NCBI GenBank assembly: GCA_034401795.1
Contig: CM067360.1
Location: 54,113,768 to 54,177,767 of the forward strand
Source: Chaetoderma sp. LZ-2023a
Lineage: Eukaryota; Mollusca; Caudofoveata; Chaetodermatida; Chaetodermatidae
Direction of reading: 5' to 3'
DNA: 64,000 bases
Position numbers and translations under genes: made by a program. Within the stretch, counting starts at the first letter, position 1; each line of letters begins with the position of its first letter. A model generated the notes under the pieces. The model was not told the origin of the DNA. It made no database searches and saw nothing but the letters and a program-made list of their open reading frames with translations. Of this stretch, positions 33,402 to 45,358 are shown piece after piece.

Positions 33402-34427
33402 ATGGCAAGACGAAGGTTAAGTGATCGTGTGAAATGGCAAATCATAGGCATGCATACCACTGGTATGTCATGCAGAGAGATTGGCAGACAGCTGAACATT
33501 AACCATACTGTAATCAGTCGTTTGATTGCAAAACATGGGCAAACTAACGAGGTGAAGGACAGGCCTAGATCTGGAAGACAGAAGAAGACTACTGCCCGTG
33601 ATGATCGAGCCCTAGTACGCCTTGTTAGGAGATCTCCATTCACCAACAGCAGAGTGCTCAGCCAGCAATGGGAAACGCGCAATAGAGTGTCAATGTCTAC
33701 CGTCAAAAGGAGACTGTATGCTGCTGGCATGAAAGCTAGGAGACCTGTCAGACGTCCTCTCCTCACTGCACACCACAAAGAGGAGCGTCTGAGGTGGTGC
33801 AACGAAAGAAGACACTGGAACATGAGATCCTGGAGACGGGTACACTGGTCCGATGAAAGTCGGTTCCTGCTTCATGCCACAGATGGTCGAACTCGTGTAT
33901 GGAGGTCCAGACGCATGGCGTACGACCAACGTAACATCATGGAAGAAGTTCCATTTGGTGGAGGTTCCGTTATGATATGGGGGTGCATCTCATTTGATTG
34001 TAAGCTGGATCTGTTGACTGTACCTGGAACACTAAATGGACAAAGATATCAAGATTCCATACTGGATAGAGTTGTGGTCCCTCATTTTGTAAATCATGCA
34101 CCTGGAACCCACCCTATATTCATGGATGACAACGCCTGACCACATCGTGCTAGAGCTGTGCATGAATACCTCCGCCAGAATGCCATCGAAACCCTACCAT
34201 GGCCAGCAAGGAGCCCTGACATGAACCCTATTGAGCATATCTGGGACATTCTGGGAAACATGGTGAGAAGGAGGGATCCTCCTGTGCAGAACCTACAGGA
34301 ATTAACAGACGCACTCCATCTTGAATGGCAACGAATACCACAATGGCGTATCAGTCGGTTGGTGACCAGCATGAGACGTCGTGTCCAGGCCGTCATCCAG
34401 GCACAAGGTGGATATACCCGGTATTAA
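33402..34427 (+). pseudogene. Tc1 transposase (DD34E), one premature stop
   Basis: Cut-and-paste transposase of 341 codons including the stop, normal for Tc1. The N-terminal paired-like DNA-binding domain has two helix-turn-helix units (MSCREIGRQLNINHTVISRL near residues 25-45; SPFTNSRVLSQQW in the second), joined by a GRPR-like basic linker (DRPRSGRQKK). The catalytic triad: Asp in HWSDESRF, Asp in FMDDNA, and Glu in NPIEHIWD with 34 residues between the last two, i.e. DD34E. The only lesion is TGA at 34137-34139, directly after the second catalytic Asp. It is readily explained by C-to-T change in a CGA codon. The glycine-rich box GGGSVMIWG is intact. Confidence 0.93.
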
Positions 34428-34725
34428 TAATGACAGTCTCAAACTCGTGCACAGATGTTAAACTTCGTTTTCAGACACTATTAATGACAATCTAGCCACG
34501 TGTGTCAACTGTAGGGAAATAGTTGTCAGTTGTGTCAAGGTAACCATATTCAGGCCTCGTTTTCAAGTTCAAACAAAAACATACAGTGTTTCCCCACCAT
34601 CATGATCAGCATTCCTCTAGTTGCATTATTACATCTTGCACTAAGATGGATGGGTACATAAATGTTTATGCTATTGCTTTCTTCATAGCACATGAATATA
34701 CCCTCGCATGTGCGTAAAAATAGGG

Positions 34726-34751
34726 TGGTGCTTAACTTTTGCACAGGTGTA
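34726..34751 (-). repeat. Right terminal inverted repeat of Tc1
   Basis: Reverse complement of 33091-33116, followed by TA at 34752-34753. Confidence 0.9.
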
Positions 34752-34753
34752 TA

Positions 34754-34960
34754 TAACTGTAGCAGCTTGGCAGCTTCAAAGGCAGCTCTAGACAAACTTG
34801 ATGCTTGCCATTGCCAACACATTCGCACCATTACTGGACACCGATGGCCAGACAGCAAAATTTCCAACGATGGACCATACAAGATGTGTAATACATCGCC
34901 GCTGACCTTAAAAGTTGCCCAGCAAAAATGGTCCATGCAGTGCCATTTTAATGCAAGGGC
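34754..34960 (+). pseudogene. LINE C-terminal fragment (family E), right of Tc1
   Basis: YNCSSLAASKAALDKLDACH, then HIRTITGHRWPDSKISN and LKVAQQKWSMQCHF: the conserved region C-terminal to RT in many animal LINEs. It joins the fragment at 32.70-33.09 kb across the Tc1 insertion. Confidence 0.8.
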
Positions 34961-35983
34961 CTACCAGGTCCCAGGCCCAGGGCTCGTGAGTTCTCAGGGA
35001 CCTCATTTGTATGGCAGGGGCTCCATTGTGTTGGTAATCATAATTTAAAAATTTTCAATCTTCAAATGAGATTTACGTTAATTGAGAGTCAATACAATTA
35101 ACAAGGCAAATACAAGTCCAATTTCATAAGACCATTATAGCCCTATATCGTCTGGCTGTGCAGTTCTGAGCGAAGTGAGCTTTAAAATCTCATCACACTA
35201 CAATAATGATAGAATGTCGGCATTTCAAATTACTATCCTTGAATGACATTTGCAATCACGTAGCAAGTCAAATTATTTCCAAAATATTCAACAGATGTAT
35301 GCCAGAGTCACACTTAAGTGAGGATACTAGGAAATTGTCTGTAAAATAGTTAATGACGAAATGGCCAAAAGTGTATGTACCATGTCCCACCCTCAAACAC
35401 CCTGGATCTGTGAGCTTGAGATCTAGATACTATCCCCTTTCATTATGTAATGGCATAGTATCTATATAGATCTCAAGCTCACAGATCCAGGGTTTTTTAG
35501 ATTGAGACATGGCTACATTTTTGCATAAATCCGTTAAACATGCTGCGAGGTGACCTCAAGAAAGCAGGACTCGGTGCACAAAGAACAAGAATTGCTCTGA
35601 GGAAGCTAAATATTTTGGATAAGGACAAGACACAGCTAGTGGTCAAAAGCGAAGGACTGTACACAGGTACGAGACTATCGACCAGTGAAAGGTGTCCTAC
35701 TTTACCTGTACTACTATGGCCGTGGAACATAATAATAACAACACATACATAAGAGAATCAACCGACTGAAGCTGTAAATCTGACTGTGTGACTGTAGGCT
35801 ACAAGGTAGGTTCTAATCATTAGAATCGCTGTCACATATACGCACACGTCATGGATGTTAGTATAAACTCTAGAATATAGTTAGAAAGGCTTTGCGATCG
35901 TCCCAATAGTGTGTACCCTAAAAACCCCAATTAAAATGGAAGGGCACTTAGGGCAGAGCTATATATAGGCCTATATGGATTGG
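34961..35983. other. Spacer between the LINE/Tc1 nest and copy B
   Basis: AT-rich, non-coding apart from weak frames. It contains the hairpin listed next. Confidence 0.5.
35400..35494. repeat. Long near-perfect hairpin
   Basis: CCTGGATCTGTGAGCTTGAG followed by ATCTAGATACTA at 35401-35432 pairs with its reverse complement at 35456-35492. A 4-base indel and a loop of about 23 bases are the only interruptions. The arms are about 32-36 bp. It looks like a small fold-back MITE or a young inverted duplication. Confidence 0.85.
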
Positions 35984-38900
35984 TGTAGTTCAGATCGACC
36001 GGGCGGGTACCGGTCGTACCAGCTAAGCTGGGTACGCCACGCCCATCCTGGATTCGTTCCCTGGACACGCCCCCTGGATAGAGCCATAGGCGTATATGAG
36101 CCTATGAGAGAGATCGCGTTATAAAAAATGACTAAGTCCGTTAAAGCGCATAGTGTGCATGCGCACTCTTAGATACTATTTTTACAGAGCACGCAGTTAT
36201 GACCAAGATGGGATGACGTTATTAGTGTACCGAGATGGTACCATGTAATCTTTCTTACTTACTTGTTCCTGGCGAATCTGGCATTAATCAAGACCAGAAT
36301 TCCATGGGCTTTCTAAATCTGTAAACCATTTCAAAGTCGGTTAAGAAATGGCTGAGTTATCCACAGAAAACCTTTCTTGATTATCTTCAAAGAATTGCCA
36401 TCATAACCACGTGGGGGCAGAACTTCTAGAATGTTCTAGAACATTCGACTGCGCTATTATTAGCTATACACTGATTGGCTGTTGCTCGGCCGATGATTGG
36501 TTGGAGCTTGCGCCTGTGATGTCACGAGTAGTATAAAAGGAGACGCGATCCAGAGATCGAGCGTATCCTCGGCCAGGGGCCGAACAGGTTGGACCTGTGA
36601 CAGCTAATATCAGCACGACAAGGCACAGATCACTTCACTTTCTGTTGGTTTTTCTCCCGTAGCTAGCAGTTACCCAACCCACCACACTACAACAATTTTG
36701 TAACTCCACTTACTTGCCGGAGCAATTTGGAACTTTCTAATTATTGTTCACGAATATCAAGATCTACTTCAGAACACGAACTTGCGGTGAGGCCTTTACA
36801 GCCTGAATATGTGATCCTACAGATGTAGATGCAGCGATGTTCTTTGGTGGATTGCTCGCCGGATCTGCCAGCCACGCCAAAAAGTGGTATTTCAACCGTC
36901 CCTGCACTGATGTCATGCAGGATCTTCTAACTTTCGACCACAGCAAGTAAACTTTGCTCGGTGCATCTTCAGAGCTGGCTGACGTACCCAGCACCGTTAA
37001 GCTTTGTTTTGTATCTTCATCTGCATTTAACAACCCCCACTTGTGATCGGGTTGTTATTAACTTCCGTCTGTACCATCGGTGTACGGGAACTTTCTTCAC
37101 AGCAGTAATGCTTTTGTATCTCTTACTGACTGCTCGTTAGACATTCTATATTGTGATTACAGTCCTGAGTTCGATCCGCTCCCATCATAGGCAGCTTGCA
37201 GGAATCCTGTTTGTGGAAACCAACCTGCGGGAACTTTCCAGCTTCCTGAGAATGCATCAACTCACGTCAACCAAAGAATGATGTATCAATTTCAGTAACA
37301 CGATAGCCGAACTTAAGAATGGCTACCGAGTATTCAAGTAACTATACTTAACATTTTAATTATTCCGTTAAATGTACTCTTCTAATTATATCGTATCCGT
37401 ATAAACGGTCCCGATGACTAAAAGTTACTGTAATGGTCTTAGGACCGCTAGTTATAATTTCTGCATATGTTTATAGTTATTCTCATTTTCTGTAAGGTGT
37501 TTTCACTAACCGCACCATACTAAAAATATATAATTCTGATCATTTGATACTGTTTTGATTGTTCTGGTTAGTTTATATATATATATATATATATATATGG
37601 CCAGTAGCCATCAGTTCATATGTTTTGTTTAGTTGTAGAAAATATATATGCAGTGCACGTAGGAAACACTATACAGCAACACTTATATATGCAACATTTT
37701 CTCCCGCCACCAACACTTTTTCACTGAGGTCGCTGTCCATGCTATAACTTTGTTTAGCCCGGCATGCTACCGACTAAAACCTTTTCTATTCAGCTCGTTA
37801 GGATAGGTTTAATATGATTAGAGATGATTTCTTCATTAGGAAATGTGTAGTATACTCTTCTCGTCCGGTAGTTGCGATAATTTAGCCCCGCACTCCGGCA
37901 AGACTCATAACTCTAAGATCTTGTCTCTCTTCATATTCCACTCAGCCTTGTGGCTTCTTAATTGTTTGGATGTCCCTATCCGCCCTATGGGCTGATTCAA
38001 CCCTGGGAAACTGTTGGGGTTTCCGAGCGGTGATGGCCAGGGTGTGGTATCACACACATTCCCTCCGTGTCTTCGGATACTTAGTAGTTAGCACTTTTGC
38101 CAATGTAGGAAAGCACTGCGAACACATATCTTAATTATTATTTTATTTGCTGAACAATCCTCCCGCACCGCAGTGTAAAACTGGGCAACTTGTACATAAA
38201 CTTAATGGCAGGTTAAATGGTTAGTTCCATAGGACCCGGCGTATCCCCACCGAATTCCATAAAAATGTCTGGGCATGATATTTAGATCTGCCACGCCCTC
38301 ACGGGAAGGACATTTACAGTGGGTATTCGTCTCTCTTACACCAGCCATAACGATAGATCAGTTGCCTAAAATGCTTTTGTGAAAAGTAACCAGTGTCTTG
38401 TGACATTCTATGTGGTTACGGAGCGAGATGTCCATACTATTATCCAGTTCGGAGATCTTACTAGGTAACATGTATGAGCGTTGTCATCAGTATTGCTGTC
38501 TTAGGGCATCCGTTCTCAATGACAGCCGTGTCTAATGGCTAGGTAGATACCCGCCATTTGCGGACTAAAATAGTTCCTGTTTCTAAAAAAACTAAAAGCT
38601 AGTTAAGCAGAGCAGAAGACCCGCATAAATAAAGCGGCAACTACTAATTCAGCATTCTAATAATCACATAAGACTGCGACGTGGGAATCCTTCAGGAATC
38701 GTTCGTCCCGTCTTCACATAAAACAGCACGCAACCATATAGTCATAATCTCACTAGGTATGGTCTTTTCTTTTCAATCATTTTGGTTGAAATATTAGAGT
38801 GGGCCAATTTTTGCCTACTACTCTTCTCCCGCTTTAAGTAGTGGCGACACCTTCCCGAGACGGAGGCCCACGCGAGGCACTTGCCTCTCGCAAGGATTCA

Positions 38901-39550
38901 GAGACGACGGTCCACGCGAGGATAATACTCCTCACCCAAATTAGCACTAGGAGTAGTACCGGCGTGAGGCACATGATTTTTCCTCCGAGATAATCTTCTT
39001 TCCTTTCAGCTTAGAGGTATAATAACTTATATTAAGTTAATTAGTTACGTCTCGTGTATGGGAGGGAGCCTCCCTTGCGGGGATACCTCTGCGGACCTAC
39101 GAGTCTGTGTGGTACCTCCGGGAGCCCCACGTTTAAAAGCTCATCTGGCTGTCTCTATGTCTTGTATTTTCGTATGCTCCTCATTTTCTCTAGCATACTC
39201 GACAGTCTGTCTAGGTAAAATCATTGTATAGACTTATTTTAATTAGGTGACCGAATCAAATCTTGTAAGTCCATAGATCACGAAATTTCTATGGACAGGC
39301 ATACAGACACAAACTCTTGGGATGAGACCGTTGTATTTAATGTTCGCGACAATGGTCGCATGGTCCCACCGGAATGATTGAGTTCCACCGGCCTTAGGAG
39401 CCGGTTTTTGTTACCCGCAGGGCAGTCTCGTACAGGATCCATCACCCCGAGACCAGATGCTAACCAGTGTCATCATTCGTCGTGCACTTGCGGCACGGCG
39501 AGTTGACCTAATACACCAGAACGGCCCGACACTACGCCGCGAGCTACATT
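35984..39550 (+). repeat. Copy B of the long LTR-like repeat
   Basis: Starts TGTAGTTCAGATCGACC and runs collinear with copy A for over 3 kb, with extra sequence at about 38.09-38.63 kb that A has lost and C retains. It ends at CGCCGCGAGCTACAT. It contains a (TA)n run at about 37575-37597. No polypurine tract precedes it, so it looks like a solitary or truncated copy rather than the partner LTR of element 2. Confidence 0.65.
36517..36539 (+). promoter_or_regulatory. CRE-TATA promoter block B (CRE mutated)
   Basis: TGATGTCA (36517-36524, a C-to-T change at the CpG of the CRE) and TATAAAAG (36532-36539), 15 bases apart as in A and C. Confidence 0.65.
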
Positions 39551-40427
39551 ACTTACACACTCAATCAAGCTGAAACAATGTGAACGAAAACTGATGCAGT
39601 CAATACAGATGGTCATGTTGATAAAGTTCTATAAGTCAAAAATACTATGGTCTTGAACCTCTCCATTGCAGCACACGAAATATACAGTGAAGTCACCGTA
39701 GGCAAATTATTTCTGTGGCAATAACATCTTTTACAATGTAGTATGCAAAAATGCACAAAAAAGTTTGATCATAGAGGATCTCATTTCAGTCAAGCTGGTA
39801 TGCGCGGTCACAAACGGCTTAGGGTAAGCATATACACCACAAAAACACTGACGTCATGGTAAATGGCTGTGACCGTGGCCAGTTCATTTCTCTAATCTAG
39901 GTACTTCGTATGATAAAAATGGATAAAATTAGTATTTTCTTAATGAAGTTAACAGTAAAATACAAGCATTGTCATGAATTTTTAACAATGATGCAAGTAT
40001 AATGTCATCACCAATCAAAAGACCAGAACAGCAAGTATATCGATCCAACAAAGATTCTCCACATGCATCTTGCTGTAATCCAAATGTAATATTGACAGTT
40101 CCATCAAGCTAGATCCATTATAGCTGTACGTGAAAGCTCAATGGAAACAGCATCGAGCAACTAGAACAGGAGCAATCCCCTTTTACCTACTTCGTCTTAT
40201 TTGATGTTGGAGGAGGAGTGGATGAAGTTACTGGAGGCTCTATAGATGCCTCGAATGAACCAGGGGAAAGTATAGATGAAAGCTTAATTAATGCCAATTA
40301 AACCCTTAAATTTCAGATGTTCCATCCACACTGCTCACCATAAATCAGAGTCAATTGTAGAACTACAACTCAATTAAGCCTGCTTTCCATACATCGTACG
40401 CCTTTATAACATACAATTAACAATGGC
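39551..40427. other. Spacer, nothing recognised
   Basis: AT-rich DNA without coding or repeat signal that I can support. Confidence 0.5.
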
Positions 40428-40846
40428 GGGGCTGTGCGTAGCTCAGAGATCGAGAGCGTTAACCTTTGCTGCGAGAATCAAATCCAAATGTTACAGGTTC
40501 GATCCAGCAATCCAGTTTACTGTCTTTCAGAGGGGATGTAAAGTCATCGGTCCCGTCTCGTGTATAGTGTCTGTGCCATGGTGGGCGTAAAAGAACTCAC
40601 TCCGAGTGTCAGGTCCTGTATCAGGAGCTCAGTTGTGAATATGCTCTGACAGGAAAGTCAGTTGCCAGACATGTAGGCTCGGGTCTAAAATGTGCAGATG
40701 ATGGATACTACCTGATGGCAGCTAAGGCTGATGGCGTGGACTCACACTACGTTGAAGTTGTCATCTCTGATCTCAGTCACGTCCCAATGTGGTAAATGGT
40801 GATGGTACGTGATGGTAAATAATAAATAAATAAATAGATAAAATAG
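40428..40846 (+). mobile_element. tRNA-derived SINE
   Basis: The head GGGGCTGTGCGTAGCTCAGA gives an A box (around 40439-40450), and ACAGGTTCGATCC at 40493-40505 is a canonical B box, 57 bases downstream as in tRNA genes. The cloverleaf is not intact, and an unrelated body of about 300 bases follows. The unit ends with an (AAATA)n tail at about 40817-40846. The composite is a pol III SINE rather than a functional tRNA gene. Confidence 0.75.
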
Positions 40847-42645
40847 TACCCTGAACGTCGCTGAGAGTTAGATAGATGACAGCCTAGATGGCTCTCCTAT
40901 ATAGGAGGTTAAGATAAGTTACAATTAAGTTAGAAGTTGATGCAGTAATATGGCCACAGTCATTAGGCCTTATCACGTTAGCCCAAAATATGGCTAAGAA
41001 AGTGCATAGTATCCCTAGGAAAAACACTGAAAGGTCCCAGCCCTCGCAAAGCCATCAGTTTGATTACTTAATTACGTGTACAAAAATCCTCTTGAAACTA
41101 CAGCCTGCACAAGAATAATCATTGTTCAGAGAACCTTTATAAATAGGTCACGCTGACCCACTTTTGATACGTGGCACACTAGACTATGATGCATCCATAT
41201 GCCAAGTTTGGCTAATATACACGCACATTTCACTGACCAACTTTTGATACGTGGCGTACTAGGCTATGATGCATCCATATGCCAAGTTTGGCTAATATAC
41301 ACCCGCATATTTCAAGTGTACGATTCTAACCATAGAGATATTCTCTATGGCATTTCGGATACGGAGTGCGGTAGATGCTATCTGGCAACAACGCGTTAAG
41401 CAGCCGACGGACTTGCCTGGCGACCGATTTTTGCCTACTTTGTCATGCGTGAAGTAAGTACTTGTTTTTTTCTGGGTGTTTTCTATACTATAAGGATATA
41501 TAGCTAAAAAATTAAAAGCTTCACGAACGAACGAACTCAAACTTCGAAAATGGACTCAAGTGTAAGAATTCTAATCATTTCGTACCAATGCCAAATCGTA
41601 CCGGTATTGCGTTCGGTTGGAAAAACGTTTCAAAGCGTTTTGCTAAATATGCAAACTATTGCCAATCTGCTGTTTTCACATTATTAATAATTACACCATA
41701 TAATATAGAAAACGAGAAAAGTTGATTTTGCACGCGCAAATCGCTCTGGAACGTTTTCCCGACTGTAAGGCTGGCCCATTGATAGAGATACTAACTGGAT
41801 TGGCCACAGAAGCCCAAATCGAGTGATAAAATCGTCTATCCAACAGCGCCTTTGTGATGTCATATGACGTCATTGACCTAATGACGCCATCCTTTACGTC
41901 ACAATATACCATCTCATTATTTTACGCATAACCCTGTATCAATGGGTGAATGGGTCTCTCATTTTTCTCAGCTTACGAATAACAGACCATTATCTAAAAC
42001 TAAATCGTCTTCATTTACGGATGAGTATAATAATTTTTAATTATTGACCCTGGAATCGGCTGGTGTCGCTAGCATACTATGTTCCATGTTTCTAGGCTGA
42101 TAGCGTGTGCCTGTCTGGTACTACAAGTATTTTCTAATGCTGTGCATTAGCGTGTCAAAACCTGGCCAAAAGGGACTTAGAATTCTTATCAGTTTTATGC
42201 TTCTAGAATTTCTAAGTGGTTGGCAGCTCCACATTGGGCGCCAGTTGTCACCCCGATGTCTGTGTCAAGAATTGGGAGAATTTCTAAGTTCCAAGCGCAA
42301 CTTTCAAAACTGCTTGGCAGGATGGTGTCTTATTTGACTATGTCCTACAGGCATATTTTCTAGTGCTTGCAGGCATAAGAGATAATATATAAATGTTCTG
42401 AGACTGTTTAAGTAGCTTGTACAATCCAAACAACTAAACAGACAGAAATCAAATCCCTGAGAGTTAACTTGGCGTCGCTCTGATGCTCTTATGTTATCTT
42501 GGCGTGAAGGTCTGAGTCTAGTCAGAGTCTTGGCATGTGTCGCATAAGACGCACGTGAAAATTTGACCCATATTTGGAATAGTCAGTGTTCCCGTTTCCT
42601 TAATGCTTACTCACAAATATTGACGTATTCAATGCTATTCTTGGC
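40847..42645. other. Spacer with a tandem duplication
   Basis: No gene seen. An 80-base direct duplication lies at 41150-41310 (listed separately). Confidence 0.5.
41150..41310 (+). repeat. 80-bp tandem duplication
   Basis: ACTTTTGATACGTGGCRYAC and CATATGCCAAGTTTGGCTAA occur in both halves (41150-41229, 41231-41310) with only about five differences. Confidence 0.85.
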
Positions 42646-44155
42646 TAACAAGAGGATTGATAGCTGCCTGTCATAAGAAGAACAAGCTGTATTTAACCTT
42701 TATTAAGCACCCGACTGTGTACAATGATACTCATTTTAAGAAATATAGAAATAAACTGAACCAAATTATTAGGACAGCAAAAATAAACTATTACCATTAT
42801 AAATTTGATGAGCAAAAAGATAATATAAAAGAAACATGGAAATTAATTAAATCACTATTGAATAAACAAAAAGCAGCTTGGAAACAGTGCGGTTCATTAG
42901 TAATAACACTATTATAACATAAAAATGAGATAGTAGACAAATTCAATGAATACTTTATTAATATTGGACCTAACCTATCACAAGAAATTCAATCCAGTTC
43001 AGCCAAAAATGTACAAGACTATTTGGCAGGCAGCTACCAACACTCAATGTTCCTAACACCAACAGATGAAGAAGAAATCTATAAAATCTGGATGCAAATT
43101 AACTCGACTAAAAGTGCAGGTATTGACAACTTTAAGTGGAACATCTTTAAACACTGTATAACAGAAATACTCACCCCAGTAAATCACATCTGTAATTTCT
43201 CACTCTGACAAGGTATATTCCCATCATGACTAAAAATAGCACGAGTAACACCTATTTATAAAGCTAAAGATCCATCTGATTTTACTAACTACAGACTAGT
43301 CTCAGTGCTTCCACTTTTTTTGAAACTCCTGGAAAGATTATATTATAACAGAATTGTTAATTATCTAAATAGATATTCAATTATCTACAAATCTCAGTAT
43401 GGTTTCTGAGAAAAACACTCTATTATGCTTGCCATTGTGGATATGATAGAAAAAATATCTGAGTGCTTGGAAAATAAAGAACATACACTCGGGGTGTTCC
43501 TGGATCTGTCTAAAGCATTCTACACTATTGACTATGAAATCTTATTGAAAAAATGATCACATTATGGTATAAGAGGCAGCGCTTTGGATTGGATTCAAAA
43601 TTATTTGACTGACAGGATTCAATTTGTTCAATTTAATGGTGCTATTTCAGGAAACAAAAAATTAGTCTGCGGTGTACCTCAATCTGCTCAATTTGCTCAA
43701 TCCTTGGACCCCTGCTGTTCTTACTAAACATGAATGATTTACCCAATGCCACTAACCCACTTTCATTAATACTATTTGCAGATGATACCAATGTCTTTGG
43801 TAGACATAAGGATATAAATACGCTATACAAAAATGTAAATAATGTAATGGAAAAAACTATAAATCGGTTCAAAATTAATAAATTATCTCTAAATGTTAAT
43901 AAAACTAACTTTATACTATTTACAAGATCTAGCCAACCTGAAGAAACTGCTCTCCCAAAACTTTACATAGACAATCAAGAAATAGAGGAGACTGAGTATG
44001 TTAAATTACTAGGAGTCTATTTGGACAAACATTTAATCTGGGAGAAGCACATAGAGATAATCACATCCTGGGCCAAGGTAGCAAGGAATGTTGGTATCAT
44101 GCGCAGACTCAAGTCATATCTTATAATAATAATAATAATAATAATAAAAATATTA
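42646..44155 (+). pseudogene. LINE family A, plus-strand truncated copy (CR1/jockey-like)
   Basis: Starts abruptly in the linker after the endonuclease (RGLIAACHKKNKLYLTF) and runs through [46 protein letters not shown], a broken GVPQS and LILFADDTNVFG with the catalytic FADD. It closes with LLGVYLDKHLIWEKHIE. Many in-frame stops (for example near 43208, 43231, 43409, 43556). About 75 percent similar by eye to the minus-strand copy at 47.1-50.3 kb. It ends in an (AAT)n tract within the ORF rather than at its natural 3' end. Confidence 0.85.
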
Positions 44156-44461
44156 TCGTAATATATAATAGATGAACTCCCCCCCCCCCCATCCCTCTCC
44201 CACCCTCCATCCCTTTATGTTCATGAATGTAATTGTCCTGTTTTACTGTTGTATCCTACATGTATGTACCTACTGTTCATATAGTATCATGCAATATATG
44301 TTTGTTTATGTTACATCCTATTATATATGTCATTATATTGTGCAATTAATGTTTATATGTTAGGAGTCCACTACTTCATAGGCTTGCCTTTGGTGGACTG
44401 CCTGGTGTAATCTCTGATACTGACGACTAAATACGAAAATAAATAATCTTGAATCTTGAAT
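44156..44461 (+). other. LINE 3' UTR tail
   Basis: Contains TAGGCTTGCCTTTGGTGGAC and ends AAATAATCTTGAATCTTGAA, a short 3' microsatellite of the CR1-like type. A related tail lies on the minus strand near 46.5-46.6 kb. Confidence 0.6.
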
Positions 44462-45358
44462 GCAGTCTAGATATGTAAATCACTGGTTAGCCAATCTTCA
44501 CAATTGTGATTCAAAATTCCGTTCATATGGGCTATTCAAATCAGTTTTTAAGCTTGAAAATTACTTTAAACAACACAAAGAATTCGCCAAGCTTAGAATT
44601 AGTGCACATAGCCTTCAAGTGGAAATGGGCAGGCACCATACGCCAATAAAACCAATTGAGCAGAGGATCTGTGAAATTTGCAACACTGGCTGTATTGAAG
44701 ATGAAAAGCATTTTCTTCTTTACTGCCAGTCCTATGATATTGTCAGACAGTTCTTATTTAATACTCTAGATACATTCACCAACTTCTCGTCTCTGAATGA
44801 TGACGAAAAGTTTTATTTTCTAATGTCTTATAACGATGGTGAGGTAGAAATCTCCAATTACATATTAGACTTTGCCGAGAAATGTCTCTCAAAACGGTAT
44901 TCAATCAGCCATATAAGTTGATAGAGTAACCTACTAATTAACTTACATCCTACTTATGCCTCTATGACTGTGAATGTATTCAACTGGTGCACTGATACCG
45001 CTGACTATAGTCGACTTTACTCATGATGTTCAGACTAGCTGGTCACGTCAACATATGTTCAACTTGTTGGGTTAACGGCTATGGTTGATTTATGCCATCC
45101 AGTTGAATACACTCAGACAACCAAAAAAGTCCTGTATATTGTTGCAAATATCCATTTCATATATGTTTATAGATAATATAAATAAATGTATATATATATA
45201 TATAACGTAATCTTAATTATAGTTTTAGTTTAATTCTTTTAATGTTATTTTATGACATTGCCATTGTGTAATTTTTAAGTGTTTGTTTTATTGTGCTGTG
45301 TGCGTACACCATACTGTTTTGTATTTTATCGCAATAAATTGATTGAACTGATTGATTG
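44462..45358 (+). pseudogene. LINE family F, 3' end (C-terminal ORF2 piece plus 3' UTR)
   Basis: Open frame to 44921: VNHWLANLHNCDSKFRSYGL, KLRISAHSLQVEMGRHHTPI, then a Cys/His cluster RICEICNTGCIEDEKHFLLY typical of the extreme C terminus of several animal LINE ORF2 proteins. An AT-rich 3' UTR follows, ending GCAATAAATTGATTGAACTG, an oligomeric ATTGA-type tail. The 5' truncation abuts the previous LINE tail exactly, so it is probably a truncated insertion. Confidence 0.7.

Larger units (their letters stand above)
33091..34751 (+). mobile_element. Tc1/mariner-superfamily transposon inserted in a LINE
   Basis: Length 1661 bp with perfect 26-bp terminal inverted repeats (TACACCTGTGCAAAAGTTAA...), flanked on both sides by the dinucleotide TA as the target duplication. 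It contains a single transposase gene. Because the repeats are still perfect and the gene has only one stop, this is one of the youngest insertions in the window. Confidence 0.9.

Noticed and set aside
32710..35980. The segment between copies A and B as the internal region of a retrotransposon
   Set aside because: It consists of a LINE fragment, a Tc1 insertion and spacer. No gag/pol or primer-binding site, and no polypurine tract before copy B.
40428..40510. A functional tRNA gene
   Set aside because: A and B boxes are present, but acceptor and anticodon stems do not close, and SINE body and tail follow.
41855..41880. Perfect CRE (TGACGTCA) as a promoter; likewise near 1674 and 3557
   Set aside because: No TATA box at the spacing seen in the four true blocks. 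An 8-base word is expected by chance in 64 kb, and the 3557 copy is inside gag coding.
44172..44363. Hydrophobic 63-codon frame
   Set aside because: Lies in an AT-rich LINE 3' UTR starting with a poly-C tract. Composition explains it.
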